Positions 1 to 9,839 of a DNA stretch of 64,000 bases are shown piece by piece. The notes beneath the pieces were generated by a model. That model did no database searches and was not told the origin of the DNA. It saw only the letters and a list, made by a program, of their open reading frames with translations. Origin of the DNA: Selaginella tamariscina (taxonomy: Eukaryota; Streptophyta; Lycopodiopsida; Selaginellales; Selaginellaceae); assembly GCA_003024785.1 (NCBI GenBank), contig PUQB01000426.1, positions 153,696 to 217,695 of the forward strand. The letters are read 5' to 3'. The position numbers were made by a program, and so were the translations under genes. Position 1 is the stretch's first letter, and each line of letters begins with the position of its first letter.

Positions 1-689
1 AACTAGCGATAGTCTTCCGACTACTAGGAGACGGCCTCACCTTAGGGGAATGTTTGGACACGAAGATTCAACAGCCCACACCACATGGACCCATGGGCTA
101 CGAGGTATACAAGAAAAGAGAAAGCAGCTGAGTTCATAGGGCTAGTGGCCTTCATGCTTATGGGAAGAACAAGGAGATAATTCACTAGATGGTTGGTGAA
201 CGGTCTCTGCAGGGCTTGGGAAGGAGTCACGATAAATTGGATTGACTGTCTTAAGTAGTACTTGGTTCCGGCTCTAACCAGTGGAATTCACGGAGTTCGG
301 ACTGGGACTGAGCAAAGGCTCTCCACGACCGGCCACATCAATATTATGACCATAGGCTCGTTTGGCCAGACAACAATTAGAGCACCACCACCACTCCAAA
401 CAAGGGACGAAGAACAAAGGAGGAAAAGTTAGTATAACTGTAGGGAATAGCCAGGGTGCTCGGGGTCGACAGAGGAACAGGCAGAGGGTAGCCCCTTCCC
501 TGACCAGGAACCACTAGAGCATGGGACGTCGAAACCCATACACGTGATTCCCCTGGCTGTAGGATCCCCACTACCACCAGAATCCCCGATAGAAACACCT
601 GAGCAATCAACTAGATCCGGCCAGGGAGAAAAGGGAGGCAAGTCTGAGGATAACTCAAAGGGTAACTATCAACATTTCCAGGCCGACGG

Positions 690-1510
690 ATGATGGCCCT
701 CCATGGCCTATACTAAGCTCGCGGAGGCCTTCGACCAGCTAAAGGAAGCAATGGCAATATATGACAACGTCAATCTCCAGTGGTGGCGAAGGAACACAAT
801 GACATAGTGGCGGAGCTCATGGAACGACGGTAGGAAGCACGGGAGGATACCCAAAAGGCTAAGGAACTGTTGGGTCAAGGGGGCTGACTGTGTATGATAA
901 CATTAAAAAGGAAGGACACCTGGAAACTTTGGAGTGAGAGGACAGTAGAATTCCAGAGGTTATACAGTGAGTGCAAAACCCTCCTAGGGCTACTCAATGA
1001 TGATCGGCACACCCGCAGCCAGGCCATAGCAGAGAAGGAACAACAAATACACGAACTTAAATCCTAGTTAGAGCGGGGGAGTGGGGAGCTCGCAGAAGCA
1101 CAAGCAGAACTGAAGGCGGTCAGAGAGGAGTTGCGAATAAGGGCTCAACTCGCAAAGGCCAATACCACCTACGTCCAGCCAGCTAGGACCCCTACTCGGG
1201 GAGCTAGAGGCGAGCAATGCAGTTCCATCAAGTACAAGACAGGAGCACGGCTCAACCAGGAAATTGGACTCACCACAAATCACCGCTTCAGGGCTGAGGG
1301 AGCACGCTCGACAACAAGCCCAACTACTCACAACAAAGGAACAGGAGTTATAGCACTCGCACGAGCAAGTCCGGGGGCTGGAGGCTCAGGTAAAACACAC
1401 ATAGGAACAGCAGGAGCAGGGTTCCAGAGGGAGCTACATAAGGCTACCAAGCTATAGGAGGCAATGATATAGCTCTGAAGCAGAAGCTAGCCGCTGTGGA
1501 AAACGAAGCC
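690..1510 (+). pseudogene. Decayed coiled-coil ORF, probably from a retroelement
   Basis: Translation of the plus strand, allowing frame changes and a few stops, gives Leu/Ala/Glu/Lys-rich text with heptad-like spacing, for example LAEAFDQLKEAMAIYDNVN near 715, then AIAEKEQQIHELKS near 1025 and ELAEAQAELKAVREELRIR near 1085. This is typical of a long coiled coil such as those in Gag-like proteins. At least three stops or frame breaks interrupt it (near 807, 840 and 1065), so it is not functional as written. The family was not recognised. Its place just upstream of a TATA-like motif and a gypsy remnant suggests retroelement debris. Confidence 0.35.
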
Positions 1511-1873
1511 TCTACTTACCGTAGATACTCGGACATAGCCTAGGGGGAGGGAACACATGGCCCAAGGACGTGCCAACGAATAAGTCCGGGCATCTGGTTG
1601 ACAGTGGTCTAACACTGTCAAACTGCCAACCAGCATGGACGAGTGACGGGACAAAGCGCCAGATAAGAAAGGTACTGCAAGTATAGATTGATGATGACAG
1701 ATGTTAGGCGGTGACGTAACCAGGTGTAGATCCGATCGTCCGGACCAACTACCCAGGGTACGCAGGATAGCACGTGTGAGGGAGGCACATAAATGAGACA
1801 AATAGGACTCTATCATAGAGCAGCAGACCAGTAAGAATGCGCCACCTGTACCTAGGATCTAGTGCTGACCCAC

Positions 1874-1881
1874 TATATAAG
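1874..1881 (+). promoter_or_regulatory. Possible TATA box of an LTR-like sequence
   Basis: The motif TATATAAG lies in a GC-richer background, followed about 230 bases later by an ATG reading MDPRGARVEA before a stop. This spacing resembles an LTR promoter and leader, but no matching second LTR is seen, so the assignment is tentative. Confidence 0.2.
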
Positions 1882-2309
1882 CAGGAGGCTGGTAGTGGGT
1901 TGGGATCTTTTTGGGAGTCAAGTCTGCTTGTATCTTGCTCCCCTATCGGAGATAGTTTGTACTCAGGCAGGCATTATAAATAGATATATGGATGAATACT
2001 CCTTCTGTTCACCTTCTTATCGGTGATTCCCTGCTTGTCCCGCTCCTAGGCTGAGCAACACACTCTGCCAACCATCACAATGAGACCTTGGTAGAACTTC
2101 CCCACCACTGTACATGGACCCTCGCGGCGCCCGGGTAGAGGCCATTTAGCACCTTCTAATATTGCCGAGGTAAGGCCAGCTTGTCAATTCAGACCCCTAG
2201 AGTTGGACGTTATCCACAGCATCCTGACAACCACCAAGGCTTCCTAAGAAGCACCACATCTGGCTTGCAGAGTCCCCGACGACCACAAACCTCCTTGCTC
2301 TTGGATTGT

Positions 2310-3690
2310 GGCTTGACAACGGGTGCACTTTGCTGTACGCGATGGAGTTCTTTATTATAAAGAAAAGAGACTCTATGTTCTAGAAGGGACATGGAGGGAG
2401 AGGCTGTTAAGAGAGCATCACGACGTTCCTTTGGTAGGACATGGTAGAAGGCATAAAATGTTGGCTTTGTTGAAACAGGGATTCTATTGGCCGGGTATGA
2501 TAGAAGATGTTGACAAATATGTTAAGACATGCCCAACATGTCAACAAGTGAAGAATCGGTCGCAAAAATGAGCTAAGAAGTTGCAGTGTTTACCAATTTC
2601 AAAGCGGCCATTTCAAAGTGTTACTTTGGACTTTATCATGGGATTACTAAAATCTTGTGGTTTTAATGCGCTCATGGTAGTGGTTGATCGGTTTTTTAAA
2701 AGTTGCTCATTTTTTCCAACTGTAGACATAATAAATGCAATTCAAGTAGCAAAGTTATTCTTTCGAAATCATAAGAGTACACGGGCTACCAAAAACGATG
2801 ATCTCAAATCGGGATCCTCGATTTACGGGCAAGTTTTAGGGAATCTTGTTTAAGTAGTTTGGTACGATGTTGAAGTTCAATATGGTTTATCATCCGCAAA
2901 CAGATGGTCAAACAGAGAGGGTGAACCAGCAAGTCGAGGATTATCTTAGATGCTATGTTCAAGGTGATTAACTTAATTGGGCTAAACACTTGGATATGGC
3001 TAAGATATGTTACAATAACTCAACACACACTGCGATTGGGTGTAGCTCGATGGAGGTGTTAACTAGGAATAAGGGTGGTATTCCTCAAAGTATGGTGTTG
3101 CCGAAAGACAATATCAATCGAGTTCTCTCTGTAGCAGAGTTTATTGGACAGTTGTATTGGACATGGGAAGCTTTCTCGTTAAGCAATGGCATCAGCACAG
3201 GAAAGGTATCGTCGACAGTATGATAAGCATTGAGGGATGTAGAGTATCAGGTTGGAGATATGGTATTGTTGAGTACCAGAAACTTGAAGGTTCCGACAAC
3301 TCTTTCAAGGAAGTTTTTATCGCACTACATAGGTCCATACAAGGTGGCGAAGCGAGTAGGGAAGTGGCTTAAGGGTTAGATCTTCCTCTGGAGTTGGGAG
3401 CAATAAACAATGTGTTTCGTGTGAATTTACTCGAACCATTTCACAAGGATGAGAAATATCCATAAAGATATGAAAACTTACATCTGCTTCCTGAGTTGGT
3501 CAGTGATGCAAAAGAGTTCGAAGTTGAGTCAATTTTGGAGGCAAAGGATATTAAATGCCGAGGGTTGCAAAGACATAAATGTGAATATCTGTTAAGTAGA
3601 AAGGTTGCCCAACATGTGAGTTGACATGGGAACCATTGGTGAATCTACAAAACATGATGGAGTTGGTGAATGAGTTTGAGGCAAGGTCTC
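2310..3690 (+). pseudogene. Ty3/gypsy chromovirus integrase and chromodomain remnant
   Basis: The remnant reads through an integrase zinc-binding region (LLREHHDVPL, then CPTCQQVK, the HHCC pattern) at about 2400-2560, a partial integrase core (LDFIMGL, then MVVVDRF) at 2620-2700, the region after the catalytic core with GPYKVA-like text near 3330, and a chromodomain-like end (EVESILEAKDIKCRGLQRHK) at about 3520-3600. Stops and frame breaks near 2570, 2850, 2970, 3220 and 3370 inactivate it. The same protein is encoded in opposite orientation at 30289-31580, and this copy keeps the chromodomain that the other has lost. Upstream of about 2310 the match stops, so the 5' two thirds of the element are missing. 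Confidence 0.85.
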
Positions 3691-4045
3691 AAGCTGATTA
3701 AGAAATAAAGTTATTTCTTCTTAACCTAAGGGCCAAAAGACAACATTAACTAGAGGCCTCCGATATAAATTCTAGTTAACTTAAAGAAATTAACTAACTT
3801 GTTGTTTGTGTCAAGTGACAGACTTTGTAGACATGCAAAAGGTCTCCAAGTGACTTCTTGTTGCAGGTGGTACCTCCGGCAACTGAGTTATCGCTCAACG
3901 AATGACGGTTCTGAAGTACTTGGCTCTGCGTAATGCAAGGGAGATAATAAAACTTATGAACTTTTTGTTGACTCCGCATAGAGTGATTAGCATTAGTTTT
4001 TGGTTAATTTTTTCTAACCTAGTCGTCAACGAAGACGTTGACATT

Positions 4046-4062
4046 TTCAAAGGCGGGGAGTG
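4046..4062 (+). other. Polypurine tract before the LTR
   Basis: The run AAAGGCGGGGAGTG lies directly before the LTR start TGTCATAG. The same tract, reverse complemented, borders the LTR at 29883, which supports its role as the plus-strand primer site of this gypsy family. Confidence 0.7.
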
Positions 4063-4678
4063 TGTCATAGTTTTTATTATGATTCGACCCTTTACTTTGG
4101 GGTTTGATTGTTGTTACCTAACGAGATGTGTGACAAACCATAGTTGTAATGAGAAAAGCCCCACTTAGTGCACTTAGGTGTTTAGGGGTAATCCAACTGA
4201 ATGTCATTAGGTACCTTGAGAAACTCTAAGTGAAGGTAATACTTACCTTTTAGAAAACTCTCCCCTAGTTTGACATTACAAGATAGGTTTTTCGTTAAAT
4301 ATAGCTTGTCAAAAAAGGGTTAGATTAGGGTTATGGTTAGGCATCTCATTCGTTAAGGGCTGGCATTTCCGTGCTAGCCCACTTACTCATTTAGGAAAAC
4401 GGGGGGGCTCTGTCACATAATTAAGGTAGAGTATATATAGTGAGGCTTTCTGGGTTCAAAAGAGAGCTCGTTAACCTCTTACTAGTGCAAGCTAAGCTTT
4501 TATCGTCAAGGCACAACCCTTTGTCATGCCGCCCAAACTTTCACATGACATGGGTAACGTTCCACCTTTGGATTAAACTATCCTTATTGTTGACAGGATC
4601 TTGCCTTTGTGGACAGGGGTACATTACTTCCAAGGAGTTAGTCAATTCTTTGGGCCGAAAACTTACTCGCAAGCTTAA
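4063..4678 (+). repeat. Left part of a split gypsy LTR (family A)
   Basis: The segment begins TGTCATAG, the start of the family A LTR, and follows the internal chromovirus sequence and polypurine tract. It matches the reverse complement of the intact LTRs at 28910-29883 and 35203-36146, including the TATATAG motif near 4435, up to CGCAAGCTTAA at 4678. There the 14.86-kb DNA element begins; the LTR resumes at 19540. Confidence 0.9.
4675..4678. repeat. Left target-site copy, TTAA
   Basis: TTAA lies immediately before the terminal repeat starting ATGCA and is repeated immediately after the right terminus at 19536-19539. The restored LTR needs only one TTAA. Because the termini continue with ATGCA, a 5-bp TTAAA reading with slightly asymmetric ends is equally compatible. 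Confidence 0.8.
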
Positions 4679-4705
4679 ATGCACGTTGTAACTAAAGTGG
4701 GCATG
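4679..4705 (+). repeat. Left terminal inverted repeat
   Basis: It matches the reverse complement of 19509-19535 at 25 of 27 positions; the differences are at positions 6 (C/A) and 19 (G/A). Both ends are followed inward by AT-rich DNA with GAATATT and ATTAAT motifs. Confidence 0.85.
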
Positions 4706-4964
4706 ATACGTGAAAATGGGAATATAAATAAATTACTAATTAATACTTAAGTTTTAATTATTAATTAATCATTAATTAATATGTAATTAAGCCTTAAATA
4801 TTAATTAATTAATTAATTAATCCTTCAATAACCTTACTTAGTAAGGAATATTCCTAAAATATCTTAGAATATTCATATTATTCTAAAAATAGTTTACAAT
4901 AATGAAGAAATACTATCAAACATAATTACAAATGAAATCATTTTCTTATCAACATGTTAATTTT

Positions 4965-6330
4965 TTATAAATACTTTCTTTCTATCATACAAAGAAATCT
5001 TTTTATTTTGTCTAAATCATCACTCTCCGGATTAATCTCATTTTGGTCAATATCTTGATGTTGTTGCCACCACTTAACACTCTCACGAATGCAATTGGAG
5101 TTGCCATCCTTTGTTAATACATAAGATGTGATAAGAGAAGGTCTGCATAAAGGCTCATCTAAAAACTGACGTTCCTTAAGAAAATAATATATAAAGCGCC
5201 CGGTTGCTATCCTTCATTTTATAAAATTCAATATCACGAGAAAGAAAAAGCTTCAGGAAATGTATGATACGTTGGATACTGCTCACAAAAATTTTCGAGA
5301 TTCTTCTTTCTTGAGGCACGTATCCAAGTAGTTCACTAGCTCATCCATGATATCGGTATCAGAATATGGATCGAAAGTGATTGGATGAATACAAGCAATG
5401 TTTTGGTTGAGCATAGCCTTCTGAGGAGAGTCGTCTACTACTAACATCTGTGCGTTCTTCATTATCCTTAAGCGACTGATCTCCCCATGAGTCCCAATTA
5501 TTCTTTCATTCTTGAAGAAGTATGGCTTGCTTTCCTTTCTTATATTCTGAAATTCGAGAGGTTTATGACACATTCGCTGGTCAAAAATCCAATCTTTACG
5601 AATCACCTCTTCTGCAACACTACAATGTTTCTTAAGTAAACTCAACAGCGGTGTTAAGTTATGAATCTGCATGCATGACCAAATCCCCACAAGCGCACCC
5701 ATCTCCTTAAGCTTTTGAAAGAGACGATCCAACCCTGGACGAAAAATAATATCATATCGAAATTTACCATGACAAGGAATGAAATCTCCTTGTTTGATTT
5801 CTGTTTTTCTATCCTGGGGCCTTTGTCGATGAAGCAGAACACCATTGACATCCAACAACACAATATGGCCATGAGTAACATGAGAGCGTTGCCTCTTGAA
5901 TACTTTGCAAATCACTTGTTTGCTCCCTTTCACATTTATCCGTTGCCACTATCTCGTTGCCTATCCCTTCATCATTTAATTGTACATCATCCTTACAAGA
6001 TTCAGATATTGCATGCGCTGAAGAAATTGATTTCGGAACTGAAGCCAATAAAAATGATGATGAAGTGGCCCCCATGGTAACGATGTTTTGAGCTGCATTA
6101 TTATCCATTTCCTGCATGAACTCTGTCATTCTGACATGTGGCACAAGAAATTGTCGCCAAACCCCTCTCTTACCTCATGGCAATGCTGAAAATCCATGTT
6201 CTCAATTATTTCATTACATCTGCAAAATGATAATTAGCTGACCTTAAAATTATCAAGGTATATTATTTACCTTGTTAATGTGTGACCCATGTTTGAACTA
6301 AAAGCTTCATTAATCCTTGAGAATTTATTT
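4965..6330 (-). CDS. FCP1/NIF-like (HAD) phosphatase, frame-broken
   Basis: The 5283-5933 part encodes a near-complete FCP1-like HAD phosphatase domain: LLDVNGVLL (motif I), RPGLDRLFQKL, LVGIWSCM, and MLVVDDSPQKAMLN (motif IV). Such enzymes dephosphorylate Ser/Thr, often on the RNA polymerase II tail. The second aspartate of motif I (DxD) is asparagine here, as in a plant DLNG-type subgroup, so activity is doubtful. An upstream exon in another frame starts at 6144 (MPHVRMTEFM). Short introns are plausible: a donor GTAAAT near 6270 with acceptor TTTTGCAG near 6223, and GTAAGAG near 6175. Below 5283 coding text continues in shifting frames (EQYPTYHTFPEAF, SLITSYVLTKDGN, DLDKIKRFLCMIERK) to a stop at 4965-4967. 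The shifts fall largely near base runs, so either decay or assembly error is possible. It is cargo of the giant element, in tandem with the next gene. Confidence 0.7.
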
Positions 6331-6401
6331 TCTGTACAAATATAAAAGAAATATACAAAAATGCCTTATGTTACACTCATTTACAACTATTCGTCACTCT
6401 A

Positions 6402-9400
6402 TCAATTCATTATCAATTCTTCTTCGCTATTACCTTCTGAGTGAGGCGAAGAAGGTCTAAGCCGCTTGTGAGATGGTTCAAGATCTTCTGCATCTTCTAT
6501 TGATGTTTCCATGGGTCCTGGAGTGTGCGAATGTTCTGTACTCCTCGAGATAACTTCCGGTCTAATATCTGATTGAAGTTCGTTCTCAGACTCCGAGATT
6601 GAACCAGATTCACCTTCAGAGCTATCGCACTTATCTGGAGGGAACTTTCTCAAATACGCCTTTATGGAATCGTTGGGGTACTCAGTTGAGACCCAATCTA
6701 TCCACTTGTTCAGGTCCTCAACCATGGTCTTATCCTTTTCAACGGCAAACACACATGTATGCCGAAGGTAACACTCCTTCAAGACGGACCCCCTAGTGCA
6801 GTAGTCAAAAACCCACGCATCACTGTGAGGACCCCTAATCAAGTTGACGATGCTCCGTGCCGCTTGACTTGTAATGTTTGGATAACGTACATTGTCGAAT
6901 ACGTCACTCATACCTATCGGTGTATCGGATGGAGGTTCAGGGCCGTTGGAGTGCAAACAGATGCCTGGCCAGTCATTTGGAAGCTTGAAATTGTTTGGCG
7001 CATTCCTAACAACCAAGTGAACAACGGTATCAATGCACTTGGGATTAGCATCGTTCATATAAAATCCTGTCCAACGATGTCTATTCTTCTTGGCGAAGGC
7101 GAAGGCAAAAGTATCGGTGACATGAGCAAGAATCAAGAAATAAATACCTGAAAAAGTAGGTATCAGTGAAGAGCGCAAGCATGAATTCAATAATAAATAC
7201 CTTCTATGTATATGCTTGCACGGCTAAGTTTCTCCACCAGATCCTCTAGTGCCCTATCTGTCGAAAGATTTTTTGACACCCGCCGATCCATCACGAACAA
7301 TTGAAACGGTTTCCTACAAGCAGTGATGTTACCCCATAAAGTCTCCGAATCTAACAACAAACATCTGTAGGGCTTGTCGTGATTTGTAGCATCCTCCTTT
7401 ATAAGGTTCAATTCGGTTCTCCGCTGCTGAAGGACTGCCATAAGAGAAGGCGTCATCCCAATGTTCTCCTTTTTGGCGTTGGCGTGCAATAGATTCTTGC
7501 CCAGATCTTCCGATTGGTTCACCCATTCGACAAGCATATCATCGTTCGTCACATGCAAATATTTGCTGACCTCTTCATATGTTGAAGTCGAGGTCCAACC
7601 CAGTTTGTGGCAGTGTATTCCCAACCACTCCTTGAAATGCCTGACCGTCTTCAACTCCATTGCCTTGAGATGAAAAGGAGAGGTTGGGCTGCTGTTATTA
7701 ATTTGTAGTTTGCCATCGATCACCAAATCAGCCAAGACTTCCATCTCCTCCATCGTTGTTCCATTTAAAGGCTTCAACCATGTGAGCTTGAAATCGTTGT
7801 CTACATCCTTTGTAGATTGAACAGACTTAGCCTTCGGCGTCTTACTGGGTTTCTTTGCAGACTTTTCTGAGGGCTCCCCTTCACTTGTCTGCTTCTTCTT
7901 CAGTGTTCCTTTTGAAAAGGATTCCATAATCCCCAACCATTTGGCAAAGATCTTATCTTCGGGGCAAGAAATCAACATCATCAGAAAGGATGTTTCCTTC
8001 CCGCCCACCTGGGCAAAATCAACTGCTGCAATTTCTTCAACTCTCTGAGGAAAAAGACAGATTAATATACCGGCGAGATAAATCCCGCCCAAACAATTTG
8101 CTTACCCGGTATTCCGCAGATTGTGTATTCCCTGCGGTAGCTCTTTGTGGTCGCTGAAGAGATTCCCACACGGCTCGCGTGTGTTTAAACTTCTCCCATA
8201 TTTTGCTGTTGTAGTGGTTGGTGTCGGCAGCGTCCCATTCCGCCGATAACTTATGGTACTGCTCGATTGTGAGATTCGGCTTAGCTAAAAACGCCGATCT
8301 TTTTGTCAGCTTCTCACGGGTATGCTCGGAAAGTTTTGTTGCCATCGTTCCTTTGTTGTGTTCCTCGAGAAGTCGTTGGGCTGCCGTTATTGTGTGCTGG
8401 CCACTAATGATGTAGTACTTGATAGATTTTTTATTCTCCGTCTGAATCTTCATGAGTTGTTCTGGTGTTGTGATCCAGACTTTGTCAGCGCCCTTCCTTC
8501 TTTCATAGTATGGACACAAAACAGCATTATGTGGAACGGTATAAGAATTGTCGTCCTTCATCTTCTCCATGAGCTCAGCTACACGTTCCTGGTTGAGTGG
8601 CCTGTAATTGAAGTTTGGGTTGACGCTGCAATATTTAACCCTACAAGGATAAATCTTATCATCCAACATCATTTCCTTGTGACTTATTGCAGCATGAGAT
8701 GCCACAGGTGCAGCTGACAAAACGATTGATGATTTTCTTTTGCGATCCGAATCAACATGTGTGATCCCCGACTGCAGCTGTTCTAGTGTTCTCGGTACAC
8801 TCTTCCAGCTCCCAAAGCTCCCTAAGCAAATTGAACGTGATCTGTAGAGAACCTGAGACCGAGCCACCCTCTCAATCTCCATTATGATGTCGCTGTGTTC
8901 TTCTTCAATGTGAAGAGGGACGATTGCTCCACTTGCTGATTTTCTGTATTGTGAAGCAATATCTCCTGACAATACACCTACTCGATGAGTCTGAAGATTT
9001 TCGAAGTAGACATCCAGATGGATCCCCTCCATAGATGGGCTTTCGTTGAGTTGAAGAAGAACTCCAAGGTCAACATCATTAGTGAACACGTGAACGTCAT
9101 TATCCACAAGTCGACAAAACCACCCGAAATTAATGTTGTAACTGACGACCTCTGGATCCGAGAACGTGACATTGGATGGAACAAGGCATATGTGTCGAGC
9201 ATCGTCCAATCTGGGTTCGCAGCCTGCTTTCGGGTGCTTGACTAGCGAATCTACTTTCCATTGTTTTGCTTGTCCATGAGATGTGACAGAGGTTAATTTG
9301 ACAGCAGCCATGGTTGCTCCAATGCGCTTCCCATTTATCTTAAAATATGGCCAAGTTGATTCCAGAATCCCCCTGCCCATCTCTTCTCCTGCTCTTGTCT

Positions 9401-9507
9401 TTAATGTCACCTCAATTCCACATCTGAATACAAAAATGATTAGTTCAAGTATCCGAGTATAACAGATTTTATTTTAATTCTTACCCAGAATTTGACGACG
9501 ACTCCAT
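6402..9507 (-). CDS. ParB-like / DNA-methyltransferase-like fusion, 4 exons
   Basis: Exons (complement) 9485-9507, 8106-9423, 7201-8044 and 6402-7147 join at GT-AG introns of 61, 61 and 53 bp into 2931 bases, an uninterrupted 976-residue frame. The start was chosen as the ATG in the first exon (MESSSNSG). Residues ~263-360 resemble a ParB/Srx N-terminal domain: RPLNQERVAELMEKM, then IISGQHTITAAQRL, where G-Q-H stands for the usual G-x-R/H nucleotide-binding motif. Residues ~671-870 resemble a permuted N4/N6 adenine/cytosine methyltransferase: FLILAHVTDTFAFAF, then DYCTRGSVLKE and AVEKD as the SAM-binding motif. The expected DPPY/DPPW motif seems replaced by DSET at ~679, so catalysis is doubtful. 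A Lys/Ser/Pro-rich linker (~500-540) and an acidic Ser-rich tail (~885-976) flank the domains. ParB-methylase fusions are known in bacteria and phages; the plant form is inference from motifs. The open frame contrasts with the broken neighbours. Confidence 0.8.
8070..8091. repeat. Palindrome-type motif inside an intron
   Basis: The 61-bp intron 8045-8105 of the ParB-like gene contains a near-copy of the palindrome, CGGCGAGATAAATCCCGCC, differing from GGCGGGATTAATCCCGCC at two or three positions. It links the gene physically to the palindrome family clustered just upstream. Confidence 0.75.
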
Positions 9508-9649
9508 ACTAATGACTCGATCTCCTTGTTTGATCAAATCGTCCTTCTGCAAAATAATACACTATAAATATAAATTATATAAAAACGCACACACACTTGT
9601 ATAAACCCGAATATACAAAAATAATACACAGAGAGAAGTAGACGTAATT

Positions 9650-9736
9650 AACTGTCCGAAGCTCACATTTGTGTTAGTGCAAAAGAAAGATAACATTTCG
9701 TTTTAGAACCACCACAAATGTGAGCTCTGGACAGTT
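9650..9736. repeat. 24-bp inverted repeat, loop of 39
   Basis: Arms 9650-9673 and 9713-9736 pair at 22 of 24 positions (the arm core is GCTCACATTTGTG). It lies just upstream of the first recognised exon of the ParB-like gene. It could be a foldback insertion or a structured leader; nothing decides which. Confidence 0.7.
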
Positions 9737-9839
9737 TTACATAGATTCCTAGCTTTTACTCGAAATATTATGATAAGATGATAAAAGTAAATAAAATGAG
9801 ATATGCAACTTATATATACTAATACACATATATATTCAC

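Noticed and set aside
6599-7151. Plus-strand frames opposite the ParB-like gene
   Set aside because: They are shadows of the minus-strand exons, which have matching splice sites and domain motifs.
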